DNA of 64,000 bases from Microvelia longipes (Eukaryota; Arthropoda; Insecta; Hemiptera; Veliidae), in contig JACMZG010001908.1 in assembly GCA_018340805.1 (NCBI GenBank), positions 36,478,797 to 36,542,796 of the forward strand. The letters are read 5' to 3'. The position numbers were made by a program, and so were the translations under genes. The notes beneath the pieces were generated by a model, which did no database searches, was not told the DNA's origin, and was given only the letters and a program-made list of their open reading frames with translations. Of the stretch, positions 1 to 12,200 are shown one piece after another. Numbering within the stretch: position 1 is the stretch's first letter; every line of letters starts with the position of its first letter.

Positions 1-253
1 AGTTCTCAGATGTAGCATTGCCTTTTGCTTTTAACATTTCCTAGGTGTCTCTTGCACAATTATATTATGTCAACTATTCATATTTTGCAAAACTCGGTAG
101 TATCAAATGATATACGAACAAAATAATTTGTTTTCTTTTATTTAAATAGAACATCTATATAAATTCAAACTTGTATTCAAATACTTCCAACATTATTTAC
201 ATTAAACATGTTCACCTTAAACATTTTCACCTTTCCCCATTTATACCATAGGT

Positions 254-284
<31 letters not shown>

Positions 285-1130
285 GCTTTATTTATTAAAA
301 AATACATACAATCCTTTTTTAATCATTCATTGTTTACCCATGGTAACTGAATACCGTTAGGGGAGGGTTTCAAGAAGCACCAAGTAAATTTTGATTTACT
401 CCTCTACATTACACTAATTTAACACCTAATTTGGCTTACAGGGTTTTTCACCTTCTATGCCTAGCACTTTTATTTTTTGTGCACTAGCAATAACTGGATT
501 TTTATATTAAAAATCATAAATACTAGAGACACTGCCCACTCCCTCAGTCTAGCTGATACAAATCCACCAGAATCCAGTAGAGTCAGACGAACACTAAGCT
601 TTGTATTTAAAGAGGAAGTATTAACACTCCTCCATACCATAGACTGGTTGGCAACCAAGGAAATGTTGACTTGCTGCATAGAAGATAAAAACATAAACTC
701 ATGATCTAACCTTCCTATGGATAAAAGATAGAAAATTAACAAACAGGTCAACAGCTGTTTAAATTTCTTGTTTCTTTTTAATTTTACACTTCATTGTAAT
801 TCTTCATTTAAACTCCTTTGTTTTCATTATTTACTTATTACATTTTATTTTCTTCTTAAATGATTATTGTTCTTTACTTGACTATTAGTATCTCACTTCT
901 CAGCTTTATGCTTAAATGATTATGTTTATTTGTTTATTTATTTATTTATTTTTTATTATTATTATCATTATTATTATTTATTTTTTTTAAGATTATATTT
1001 ATTATTCTATTATTTAATTCAACTTATCTTTCTGAATAATTATTATCTCCTCACATATATCTTTATCATGTATATTAACATCTATAAATGCCTAAATAAT
1101 AGTATTTTATTTTGATTAATATATCTAAGT
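1..1130. other. AT-rich non-coding stretch
   Basis: No gene or recognisable element is seen. A short (TAA)n microsatellite lies at about 252-282. Open frames on both strands near 470-750 overlap each other antisense and resemble no family I know, so I do not call them. Confidence 0.5.
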
Positions 1131-1693
1131 GTTACCATAGGTATATAGGGATAAGTATTGTGTTTGCAAAAAAAACCCGAAACCGGGATGTCACCGGAAT
1201 TATCCATTCAGGTGTTTTAAGGCCTTTTAAGTGGTTTTCACAAAGTTGTTTGTCTGTATTTGTGTATGTGTGTTTCTATTGTCATCTTAGCTCCTAGTGT
1301 ATTAATGCTAAAGAGTTGAAACTTTGCACAAAAATCAGTCTATAGGTGTCGTTGTGCTATCCGGAATATATTTTTTATGACAAATTAACCCGCAAAATGA
1401 CAGCAAACATTTTGATAAATCATAAAGCGCGGAAACATGATGCGATCTATTGAGATTTGACACGCATGTAATCATTTATAAGACTAATATATGTGGACTA
1501 GTTTAGTTTTTATCATATGACTTGTGTACGTTTTTTTTAAAAAATTGTAAAAAATCAGAAAATAATTTACTTGAGTTGAAATTTGGTATGAGTAGAGATC
1601 TTTCCGTAATATATAATTACACTAAGTTTCGTTCAATACGACAAGTATATCTATGATTTTGTTGGATCATAAAAGTTAAGCAATATCGAGCGA
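1131..1693 (+). mobile_element. Family A dispersed repeat, copy 1 (3' truncated)
   Basis: It begins with the family's 5' signature (ACCATAGGTATATAGG, then a TATTGTGTTTGCAAAAA block) and runs through the shared GTGTGT-rich stretch, the block ending ATTAACCCGCAA, and the ATCATAAAAGTTAAGCA block. It stops about 20 bases into the 5S-rRNA-like segment (1673-1692). The palindrome TGACGTCA found in other copies is lost here. Boundaries are by eye from comparison with the copies at 23471 and 57165. Confidence 0.75.
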
Positions 1694-2920
1694 TTTTTTA
1701 TTTTAGTCACATTCTAAATTTCAACAGTGTCTAATGAAAGTAATCATTATACTTATATTACGGTTGTAACGTAGTGAGTCATACATTATACAATAATACA
1801 AATAATTTTTAATACAAATAATGCTGCCCAATTATACAATTGGGCAATATCAAAATCTGACAGAACACATCAACAATACCGACCTGAGTTTAAGGTTTGA
1901 TATTTTAATCCAGTGATGATTTTTGCCTTAAATTATGACCTCAATGAAATCGTTTAAAATCAACAAGAAAAAAGCAAGGGTGAAACGGGAATATAGCTGA
2001 GTCGATGCGATGAAATAGTACGTTTCGGTTTCTAGTATTGCTGTATTGTAAATTTTAATCGTAAATTGTAATTTGTTTATAAAGGAAAATGTAAGTTAAA
2101 TTCAATAGGATAAGAAAATAAAAACTTTCCACGCTAAAAAAATTCTTATTGTTCAATATGTTTCATAACTTTAAAATTATGAGATTTCGGAAAAAATAAC
2201 TAAATTAAATTTCATTCAAAGTTTTAGCTTAGTGTTAGGAATCATAAAGCTAATTTAAGGTTTCACTGTAACAATATCAAGAAAATTCAAGCCGAGGAAC
2301 TCCTAAATCAAGGTTGAAGGAAACTTGGCTTGGGGAAAGTTTCTCTCCCTTAAAACTGTTTGCAACTCTAGTGATTACTGAAATTAACTTGGGGTGTAAG
2401 TTAAACCTGTATATCAGTACTTATATGTTCAGCTTATAAGACCCAATACTTTAATACTTCTTACAAGACAAAGTTTCATTTTATATACCTATACTATTAA
2501 TCTTATAGCCGCTTAACATATAATATTGACGTATGAATAAAAATTTCCACTCTTGGAATTAAGGTTTCTCATATCAAATGTTTGAAAAATGTATAATATA
2601 CCTGTGGCTTTACAGCTAAGCGGAAGATCTTTCACTTAGCAATGAATTCCAGATTTAAATATGTAAACATCAGAATGAGGTCTAGTCGAACTCAGAATCT
2701 TAAACTAATAAAAGCCTCTCTCCGATTTTCCTAACATTGCAGAAAGTTGTTATTTTAAAACGTATTTTTTTTTATTTTAAAAATTATTACGCATAGTTGT
2801 ATTGAGTATTACTCTTTAAATATTATTTATAAAAATGTGGAGATAATAAAATATTAAAGTTTAATTAGAAATAAAATTATACACAAGAATTAATTGTATC
2901 AAAAATGATGGACAGTTATA
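1694..2920. other. AT-rich non-coding stretch
   Basis: No coding sequence, RNA gene or repeated element was recognised. Composition is the same as the flanks. Confidence 0.4.
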
Positions 2921-3136
2921 AGGTGATTCAATTGGTGTGTCGACAAACCAAACGCACACAGAGGTAATAACCTGAATTTTTAATGAATGACGTGTGACGT
3001 CATTGCAGGACTCTGTAAAGGCGCTGACATTGCAAATTTTCAGTTTATTCCCTTGAATGACGTCACTGCCGGATATAACCTAACATGAAAATAAAAATTT
3101 GGTTTCATTCACAAAAACCCTCTAATTCAATCACCT
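2921..3136. mobile_element. Short MITE with AGGTGATTCAATT inverted ends
   Basis: The 216-bp segment begins AGGTGATTCAATTG and ends with the near-exact inverted copy AATTCAATCACCT. A TA dinucleotide sits directly outside each end (2919-2920 and 3137-3138), as expected of a Tc1/mariner-type target duplication. There is no coding capacity, so this is a non-autonomous element. The interior has two TGACGTCA-type palindromes (near 2996 and 3060). Confidence 0.7.
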
Positions 3137-3138
3137 TA

Positions 3139-3844
3139 TTAACTTCATCAGCTTGAATTATAACAACAAAAATATTATTGATGTAAGCTCAGAGTAATTG
3201 CGATCCATATATAAAACATAACATGAAACACGTCAGTTGGTGCCGTAGATAGCTGTTTTTCGAGTTTTAGAAACAGACGGAGTCGATACGCGAGCCTCTG
3301 TTTGAACCTGTCAATTAATAATAGGATACCATAATAGACTAAGAGCTGTTTTATTGTTTTAACAATATTGTTAAAAAAATTTATAAATAAATAGTTATAT
3401 TTTTCTACTTGATTTGAAGAGAAAATTGTGTCCTTAGTTTCCTCATAAGCATTAATATATAAACTAATTTGTTCATTTCATTAATAATTAAAATATTGAT
3501 TACGTTTATTTTATCTCTTGGGTATTGCATCTGTTTCATATTGAATACGTGGGCGAAATATTATTTAAATTAATATAGAAATTATAAAATTGATTCCCTT
3601 GGATCATGCTGCTGTATATTGTACATCAATAAAATTGTATTTTAAATGTATTAAAATAGTTAAATTCTATTTATTTATTCAACAATAATGATTAGTTATA
3701 ATAAATTATAACGAAACACTTAATTAGATAATAAATTATTAAAAATGATTAGAATTTATTTCCCAATAGTTCCTACATTTTCCCTATTTTTTATTCTATT
3801 GCTTAGGCTTTGTGGCTACTTGCAATATTATTATAATAATAATA
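3139..3844. other. AT-rich non-coding stretch
   Basis: No gene or repeat is recognised apart from low-complexity AT runs. Confidence 0.4.
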
Positions 3845-4490
3845 AAATCGGGTACGGGGTACCTCGGAACTTTTCGTCATAACTTAGGATTTGCTACGCT
3901 CATCCTCTACACTTTGATCTTTGCTCGTCCTAACAATATATACATGTCGTTAAATTTACACCAATTCAGATTTGCTTTCCGTGTCGTCAGATAGTAAATA
4001 TATTCCTTTCATTCCCAGCGATCTCCCATACCGGCACTGACCACCCTCGATGCTGCTTAACTTTCATGATCCAATAAAAATCGTGGATATACTTACCGAA
4101 TTGAAACGAAACTTAGTGTACCTATTTATTACCTAAAGGCAAACACTTGTACCAAATTTTAAATCAATTGAATTATTTTTCGATTTTTACAATATTTTAA
4201 AAGACGTACACAAGTCATTTGATAACAATTAAAGTAATAATGAGATGAAACATGGCGTATATGTTACTCTTATACATGGCCACATGCGTTCCAAATCATA
4301 AATTGCGGATTTATGACGTCATAAAAAATATTTTCCGAATAGCACAACTACAGCTATAGACTCATTTTTGTACAAAGTTTCAACTCTCTAGCATAAATAC
4401 ACTAGTAGATACGATAAGACACACACACAGCCAGTCAGACAAATTTGCAAGAACCACTTAGGAGGCATTAAAAACGCCAGAAACGGTCAT
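3845..4490 (-). mobile_element. Family A dispersed repeat, copy 2
   Basis: Read on the minus strand, the copy has the shared 5' GTGTGT block, the TGACGTCA palindrome, the 5S-rRNA-like segment at 4011-4065 and the family 3' end, ACCCCGTACCCGATTTT. It lacks the extreme 5' signature. The 5' part is included in the tandem duplication 4280-5081, so that portion is present twice. Confidence 0.8.
4011..4065 (-). other. 5S rRNA-derived segment in family A copy 2
   Basis: On the minus strand it reads AAGTTAAGCAGCATCGAG, then GGTCAGTGCC, then GGTATGGGAGATCGCTGGGA. These match, in order, box A, the spacer and the intermediate element/box C of eukaryotic 5S rRNA, as recalled. The 5' half of 5S is absent, so it is not a 5S gene. 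Confidence 0.7.
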
Positions 4491-4505
4491 GGTATGTATA
4501 TATTA

Positions 4506-4562
<57 letters not shown>

Positions 4563-4895
4563 TATATATACTTTTAAGCCGTTTGCTACAAAGTCTGTTA
4601 TAGAATCATGGTCTATCGAGTCTAATATTTTTCTTTAAACATAATGAATATGAATTACTCACTTCTATGTAATGATATCCACATGCGTTCCAAATCATAA
4701 ATTGCGGATTTATGACGTCATAAAAAATATTTTCCGAATAGCACAACTACAGCTATAGACTCATTTTTGTACAAAGTTTCAACTCTCTAGCATAAATACA
4801 CTAGTAGATACGATAAGACACACACACAGCCAGTCAGACAAATTTGCAAGAACCACTTAGGAGGCATTAAAAACGCCAGAAACGGTCATGGTATG

Positions 4896-4972
<77 letters not shown>

Positions 4973-5081
4973 CTTTTAAGCCCGTTTGCTACAAAGTCTG
5001 TTATAGAATCATGGTCTAGCGAGTCTAATATTTTTCTTTAAACATAATGAATATGAATTACTCACTTCTATGTAATGATAT
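4280..5081. repeat. Recent ~0.4-kb tandem duplication
   Basis: Positions 4280-4678 and 4679-5081 are nearly identical head-to-tail copies. Each contains the 5' part of a family A repeat, a (TA)n array (about 4495-4572 and 4896-4971) and the same 3' flank ending TGTAATGATAT. Outside the TA arrays I see only single-base differences, such as GCCGTTTG against GCCCGTTTG and CTATCGAG against CTAGCGAG. It is either a very recent duplication or an assembly artefact around the TA array. Confidence 0.85.
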
Positions 5082-5264
5082 CTTGAAAAATCCAAATATT
5101 TGAATAATCGTACCTGAAACAGAAACAAATAAATAATTTTTAATGTCTAGTACGTTAAATAAAAATAATGCAGTCAAATCCAGTAGACACGCTAAATCTA
5201 TAAGCACCACTGGCAATGGAAGAGGAATGCATAAGTATTATAATGAATCACACTTTTACTATAC

Positions 5265-5325
5265 GAACAACCATACCATACCATACCCTGGTATGGTATG
5301 GTAATGGTACCATACCATACCATAA
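5265..5325. repeat. Inverted pentanucleotide microsatellite (CCATA)n / (TATGG)n
   Basis: A run of CCATA units is followed by TATGG units and then CCATA units again, so adjacent parts are reverse complements and can fold into a hairpin. The frames across it are artefacts of the repeat. Confidence 0.8.
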
Positions 5326-6507
5326 TAATAATACCTCTTTATAATATCAAGGAAAGTATCTCCTACTTGTAATACCAAGGAAATTATGTAAAAGGGAAGA
5401 AGAGTATCATACCTTTTCAATACAAAATATAGGCCTTCGGCCCGTAGCCACAAAGTGACGTCGGCCCCTAGGATCTCTTCGCGCCCAAGCGCATCCTTAT
5501 AAATGGTGTTGCCACCATATTACAAGAAAATAAAGGGTATCGTTATAGAAGGTACAACACAACTACGGCAAACTTGTTTTCTTTCTCCCAGGGAATGGCT
5601 GCCGCTAATATAGGTAATTCTTCAAAAATTATGCTTTTTTATCCCAGCGTTATTGCTGTTATTATAGGGATTTCACATACCAGTATTTAAAAGTCTAATA
5701 ATAATGGATGCTGCTTCTTTTAACATTACGGAGGTACATTTTGGTAAACATAAAAGAACTTCTAGAGTAATCGTTGGAGTATATTCCATAGATCCTGTGA
5801 TAGCAAGACAAGCTTTTTTAATTTGCTGAGTTTACAATCAGTGGTGGTTTTATGCACAATAGGCCACCAGACCAAGGAACTATATTATTGCTATAGAATA
5901 AAATTTTCCATCTGTTAGATGCTGCTGGAAAGAACAAGTTTCCAATAGTTTAGGTATGTTTATTGTATGTGAAAATGATAAGATTACTTTTTCCTGGGTT
6001 AACAGATAGTCCAACTTTCCTCCACTAACTTTGTAATATTGTACTGTATATAACTGTATTGCATACTACTACACAACTAGCATAATCAGAAAGATATAAA
6101 AGAGTAACTAGGATTATAACAACGTAAACAATTATTTCGTCAAAAATAAAATATTCATTATATTCAAAGTTCATATATTCATCACCGATTGATCCAAAGA
6201 ATAATATAAGTACAAAATGAAATATAGAACAATCATCTTGCATTATGTTTTAAATATGTTGAAGCTTCTGTTTTCCAGAGTAATTTAAACTCGTTCATTT
6301 AAAAGTTTTCATTAAGAAGAAACTTGAGCAAGAAAAGTTTGAAACAATAGAGATAAGAAATGAATTAGATAATAACCTCCTACCTTGACACCTATTTTGT
6401 ATAACTTCAGTCATTATGTCTGCGAAGTTTTTGAACACTCTTCTGTATTATAGCATTATTGCTTCGCATAGTTTATCTTTTTACAATTTTTAATCTTTTA
6501 TATGTAT
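5326..6507. other. Unassigned stretch with a GC-richer patch
   Basis: A GC-richer patch (about 5430-5560) contains GGCCCGTAGCCAC, like the start of the element at 47641. A 39-codon frame at 5704-5823 (+) begins MDAASFNITEVHFGKHKR and ends at TGA; I cannot assign it. Nothing else is recognised. Confidence 0.35.
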
Positions 6508-6534
6508 ATTACATATATATATATTATATATATA

Positions 6535-6607
<73 letters not shown>

Positions 6608-6617
6608 ATATATATAA
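6508..6617. repeat. (TA)n microsatellite
   Basis: About 110 bases of almost pure TA with a few TATATTATA interruptions. It creates spurious Tyr-Ile open frames. Confidence 0.95.
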
Positions 6618-7849
6618 AGATTGTTTTATACACAGTATTAAAAATTTATCAAAACTACATTATCTTAAAAGGCACTGGACAAAAATAGAGGGACTTAAAA
6701 AAAATAGTAAAACAAAGCAAAAAACATTGCTATGCCTTAATATATTCTTTATGGAAAGAATTTACATTATTTCATTAAGGAATAATGAATTCGCACTTGA
6801 TTTAACTCTTATAAGTAAGTCTCATACAATTATTAAATTAAGATATTTAACCTCCTTTTATCTTCTTCTTAATTTATCTTTATATTGTCTGTACCAAAAG
6901 AGTTGCGACTGACAGTACCAGAATTTTTATTGTATTTTCATAACTGATTTCCTTTTTTTGAGAATTATGATGATGGGTCCAGTAATGAACTTCCTCTTTG
7001 ACTCTTTTTCCTTAGGTCTGATGCTTATCGTTAGCTTTATGAGCGGAATTGTCCTCATCTGGGAAAGAGCAAGTCACGAGTCTCTACTTGAAATTGGTCA
7101 TTATTATTTGAAGAAAAATATTTGGATTCGTCAGTTTTAAATACGACGACAGCAGCGGATTCTTGCAGTTGGCATAGTAAAACTAATACACTAGCGCTCC
7201 TGTTATCTGGCTATGGAACTAACCTTTTCTTGTACGAAATAATAAATCCCAGGACCATCTCTCTATATCTATATATTCTTTGGTTGCACCCTAAAAAATT
7301 TTTGAAAAAGGAATGGTGTAATACGCACAACACCCATTTCCTACCTTGAAGTTTAATTTCAAACATACTATTCTTGTAAACAAGTCTCAACCAAGTCAAC
7401 TTTGGGCATCATAATAAGCAAATAATATTCCATTACACGGAACAAAATATATTAAATGTGTAAACATCACGCAGATCTAAGCAAGGAGATTCCAGTAATT
7501 TAAAACAACAAACGCGTGATTAAAACTACACACAATACTTCCCTAGCCTCCACATCTTTATGACGCAGATCTAAAAAAAAATAAAACATGGTTTTATAAT
7601 TTAAAGAACCTACATGATACATATCATAAGGTATTTCACAAATTTAATTAAATATTAAATTATATAAAAATATATAAAATTTATTTACAGGAATGCCATA
7701 AGAAATGATTTTTTTTCTTAAAAATTGATTTCTTCAAAATAATGAGTTTAGGTTCACTTTATTCCCACTTGTACAGAACGTGAAATGCAAAATATGTATC
7801 TACCGTAAAAAGAATATTTTTTGAGCGTACAAAATAGTATATTATGTTA
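6618..7849. other. Unassigned stretch with short open frames
   Basis: A 60-codon frame at 6958-7140 (+) and a 62-codon frame at 7211-7399 (-) have somewhat less biased composition than the surroundings, but resemble no family I recognise. They could be decayed transposon fragments. Confidence 0.3.
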
Positions 7850-8597
7850 CGAGGTTGTGAAGAAGGTTTTTTTTACCTAGGCGTCTATATTTACTGTCAA
7901 GCGATGCGAGACAGTAAAAAGAGCCGAGGTAAAAAAACCATAACCAATTGTGAGCATATACTATTTTTTCGGGCGTAGTATTAGTAAACAACTATTTAAA
8001 AGAAAACGCTACGCTTATCCTCCTAGTTTCGGACTCGCTTCGCTCGTCCTAAGGCAGTAAATACGTTCGTTTCATTCCTAGCGGTCACCCATCTAAGCCC
8101 TGACAACGCTCGATGCTGCTTAAATTTTATGATCCACAAAACATCTTAGGTATACTTTTTGTATTGAAAGAAAACACACTGTACTTCTTTATTACGTAAA
8201 GGTATACGTAATAAAAAAGGTACGTAGGCATTTGGTTACTTTAACCAAATTTTAACTCAATTAGTTAAAGGACGTACAGCGGTAGACTGATTTTATTGTA
8301 CAAAGTTTTAACTCTCTAGCATAACTACACTAGGAGGTACGATGATAACAGAAACACGTGTGTGTGTGTGTATACACACACACACACACATACAGATAGA
8401 CAACTTTGCAAAAACCACTTAGAATGCCTTAAAATGCCTAAAACGGATAATTTCGGTGAAATCCAGATTTCGGAATTTTTTCGCAAACACAATACTTTTC
8501 TATGGTATAAATGAGGAAAAATAAAAATTAATAAGATCAAGGAACGTTGGTTATAACCTTGAATTAAACTACTAGTGCCCACCTAGTAGATATTTGA
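7850..8597 (-). mobile_element. Composite repeat C1 containing family A copy 3
   Basis: The outer parts (about 7850-7983 and 8528-8597) resemble the outer parts of 18745-19730. Both loci have a GGTTTTTTTTACC...GGTAAAAAAACC-type hairpin and the word GACAGTAAAAA on one side, and AAGGTTATAACC followed by a GTGCCCAC/GCGCCCAC-like word on the other. The inner part (7984-8528) is a minus-strand family A copy with a 5S-like segment at 8073-8128. The right end is fused directly to the truncated Penelope-like reverse transcriptase. Confidence 0.6.
8073..8128 (-). other. 5S rRNA-derived segment in family A copy 3
   Basis: The minus strand reads TTAAGCAGCATCGAGCG, then TAGATGGGTGACCGCTAGGA, matching the 5S box A and intermediate element/box C in order. 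It lies in the same position within the repeat as in the other copies. Confidence 0.7.
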
Positions 8598-10250
8598 CGG
8601 AGAGACTCGAGCCCATAGGAACCCCAAATAACAATTTGTAAATTTCGTTATTAAATTTAAAATAACCATTGTCCAGGCATAACTTAAGGCATTCAATGAA
8701 TAGATCTTTATCTTTAATACTAGTGTGAGGTTCTATATCCTTCCAATTTGATATGATAATGTCATAAAAAATATTAAGTGGAACATTAGTAAATAAAGAT
8801 GTTACATCCAATGAAATCATAATTTCATCTTGGTCAATGGTTATATTAGACAACTTTTGTTTTAATTCAAATGAATTTTTGACATCAAAATCATTTTTAT
8901 TATTAAAATAGTCCAGAGATGAATTAAGAAATTTACTAAGCTTTTCAAAAACCGAATGGATTTGACTGACTATAGGACTAAGAGGGTAGCCTTCTTTATG
9001 GGTCTTAACCAGGCCATAAATCCTGGGGGCATAAGAATGCTTACTATTTAGAGCAGTTCGTTCTGCGGCTGTAATATAACCTTTATCGAGGAGCTTAGTA
9101 AATAACTTAGCACATTTTCTAATTAATTCATCAGTAGGATCTTGGTCTAATTTTTTATAAGTGTCTCCATCAGACAACATGTTGTTCATTTTAATATTAT
9201 ATTCAGTTCTAGTAAGTATTACAGTGACATTAGTTTTGTCTGATTTAGTTACTATAAGATCTGGGTTGTTTTTAAGAAATTTTTTTGTTTCATTAAGATC
9301 TTTATTAATTTGGTTTTCTATACTACCTACTTTATAGTTATAATTATTTCTCTTAAACTTTTTTGATAATTGAATATTTTATTAACTAAATGACTTCTGA
9401 GTGCATTAATGTGACTATCACAGGTATTAATATTGGATAACATTGTTTCTATATCAACTATAAGTTTAGTTAAAGAATTGTCAAGTGATGAGGGAATTAT
9501 ATTAAAATTAGGGCCTAAACTTAATAAATTAAGGATACCTGTAGGAATAGATACATCTCTTAAATTTTGTACCCAGTTCTTTTTGTGGAGTTCTAAATAC
9601 TTATTAAGAAAAACATCATTATTAGTTCTATTCTTATTTCCAATTTGATTTCTACTATACATCTTATTTTTATGTTTAGTTTTGAGAATATCTATAAATA
9701 TAGTTTGAAAACTGCTAAGGACTTCTATAACTTTTTGAGAATTATCATTATCAGAATCTTTTAAATGGTCTTTGATCTTATTGTATTCAGATTCTAATTT
9801 GCTGATTTTCCAATGAACTTGCTTAAGTTCAAGAGCAAGCATATTGTGATGCATATTAGAAATAAAATTTTTAGATTTATTTTCAAGAAATTCTGAAATG
9901 TACATATTTTGTATGTTTTTAGTATTCCTTATAATATGGAGGGGAATAATGTTATTATTCTTATGTAAATATAGATAATCTCGTTGAGCATGTGCTCGGC
10001 ATATTTTAATCATAATATTCTTAAGTTTAATAGTTCTTATACGGTCTAAATTGCAGGAATTTAGAATTTTAAAGATGTTGTAGTCTAAGTTCTTTAAAGT
10101 TGACTTTTCAACGTTACATATCCTATTGTTCATTCCTTTAACAAACATTAAGGGACAATGATACTTGTGAGGTTGGTCGTTTGAAAGGTGAGATATTATA
10201 AATATTGTCAAAGAAGAATTGCGAAGTTTGGTTACAGAATGTGTATTCAA
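8598..10250 (-). pseudogene. Penelope-like element polyprotein remnant (N-terminal region and partial reverse transcriptase)
   Basis: The first frame (10250 down to 9327, 307 codons) holds the N-terminal region of a Penelope-like retroelement, with a charged helical segment and a late NLLSLGPNFNIIP stretch of the kind that precedes the RT in this family. The reading then shifts once, near 9350, into a second frame that stays open to 8572. That frame has YGLVKTHK, SPIVS, RT motif A SLDVTSLFTNVP with its catalytic Asp, and motif B GVPMGSSLS. Numbered from the internal Met at 9189, these lie at residues 58-65, 71-75, 126-137 and 189-197. Straight after motif B the sequence changes to the end of repeat C1, so the YxDD box, thumb and GIY-YIG endonuclease are missing. 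The copy is dead: one frameshift plus 3' truncation. YGLxKxHK and SLFTNVP make PLE much more likely than LINE or LTR. Confidence 0.9.
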
Positions 10251-11008
10251 CTCAACGGATTATTATTTGTCTAGAGGAGCCAAGGAAGCCAGTTTTCTTT
10301 CATACCCAACAGTACCGATTATGCGAAAATCCATAATAATAGATTTAAAATGCAGAAGGGCTATATAAGTAATGCAGAAAAAAACAAGAAAGCCCCAAAC
10401 TTAAACATAAACTGGCTTCAATCAATTCAATGAAAAAGAAAATAAGATATAGCAATAAAAGAAGTAGTCTCGACTTGTCTCTTTTTAGAGAAACAGCTTT
10501 TTTTAGTAGGATTTCAGCAGCTACAAATTTCCTGCCATATGTCACTGTTAAAACCCAAGTAAATGTGTTACAGTGTGTACCTTTCTAGTCTAAAGAAAGA
10601 GCTCTAATGGTTAAATAACTCTTCATAAAACTCCACGCAGTATAAAGAGTAAATTCAGGAAGAAAGCTGAGTACATTTATTTTAACTCTATTTGTCGAGA
10701 ATCAAAAGCTTAATGACATAAAATATACTTCGAAGTCGTCGCTTAAAACTATTAAAAGTCTTAAAACAAATTGTCGCACACTAAATGCATAAAGTAGTGG
10801 AAAGTACAGTTATAAAATTTAGTTTTCCTTAATGCACCGCAAGAATAATAAAATTTCCTTTTTAAATAAAAGAATTTAAACTAACCTAAGTTTTAGAAAA
10901 AGTGGAATTATAATTTTTACTGAAAATGTTTCAAATTAATACTTTAATTTGAAACAGCTTCATTATCAACACAATGACACTGATACAAATAGTATGCTTT
11001 AAAGCATT
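10251..11008. other. AT-rich stretch upstream of the Penelope remnant
   Basis: It may contain the decayed 5' part of the element, but no terminal repeat or ribozyme-like motif was recognised. Confidence 0.3.
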
Positions 11009-12200
11009 AAAAATCGGGTACGAGGTACCTCGGATTTGCTACGCTTGTCCTCAAAATGAGAAAAAAAAATCACCAAATGTAATGTGGTATCACGTCTTCA
11101 GACTCACTTCGTTCGTCCTCTGTCAGTAATTACGTTTGTTATATTCCACGCGATCAACCATCCATGCACCAACCTTGTTCGATGCTGCTTAACTTTTATG
11201 ATTAAATAAAAACCGTTTATGTAACAAATAAATAAATAAATAAATAATATCATTCACAAGAATACGCATTTTTAAAACAAGACATACAGAGAAGAAAAAA
11301 ATAATTTGGTAAATAAGGAGAGCATTAAGCCCCTGCCTTGGCTTCCATGCTCCCTTTTTAAGTACATATTACATATTTATATTATTATTGACATGTTTTT
11401 TCTTCTTGTCATAAAAAATAAAGTAAAAGAACGTAGTTCGTGCTTTTATCCAAAAATCGGAGTTGAGACTATTTTATAATATATTTATTATATACTTGTT
11501 TAATATTTATAATATACGGTATATAAAATCGTATAGATATACGGTTTATCGATATTTTGCTGTATTGAAACAAAACTAAGTATACCTACTTATTTGTTAC
11601 AAAAAGGGAAACAATATTACCAAATTTCAACTCAATTCGATTATTTTTCAATAGTTAAGAAGTTTTTAAAAACGTACATAATTCATTCGATAAAAATTGA
11701 GCTAACGCCGATTATGACTAAACTTGGATAATGAACCAAGTTTGAGCTTATTGATTAAACTTAAACTTTCTTTAACAAGTTCATATCTAACATATAAGCT
11801 TAGGATCGGAGAACTATGTTATATAGTTATAACACATAACATAGGGACTGAATTATCAATTTCAAGTCCTCTTGAGTAGTTACCACAAAGTTGTCTGTCT
11901 GTTAGTGTCTTTGTTATCATGGTAGCTCCAAGTGTATTTTCCTATGTTAAACTTATTATAAATAAGCCAAGTTAAACTTTCTTTAACAAGTTAATATTTA
12001 ACATATCTTTAACATCTCTCTAACATAAATGCACTTGGTGCTACGATGATAACAGAGACTCATAACAGACAGACAACATTGTGGTAACCACTAAAGAGGT
12101 CTTGAAAACACCTGAAATGGATAATTCAGGTCCTAGTTTCTTTTCACAAACACATCACTTTTCCAATACACTTAGGCTATAAATGAGAAAAAGTAATTTC
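11009..12200 (-). mobile_element. Family A dispersed repeat, copy 4, rearranged
   Basis: The minus-strand 3' end (ACCTCGTACCCGATTTTT) and a 5S-like segment (11142-11198) are followed by about 300 bp of unrelated AT-rich sequence (11220-11530). The middle of the repeat then resumes (to about 11720). A short stretch of the 5' region lies in the opposite orientation (about 11840-11945), and the 5' region returns in the original orientation (about 12010-12200). An internal insertion plus an inverted partial copy is the simplest reading. Confidence 0.65.

Noticed and set aside
470..751. 93-codon minus-strand frame
   Set aside because: No recognisable family and an equally good frame antisense to it.
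5704..5823. 39-codon frame starting MDAASFNITEVHFGKH
   Set aside because: Too short and unplaced; no splice or element context supports it.
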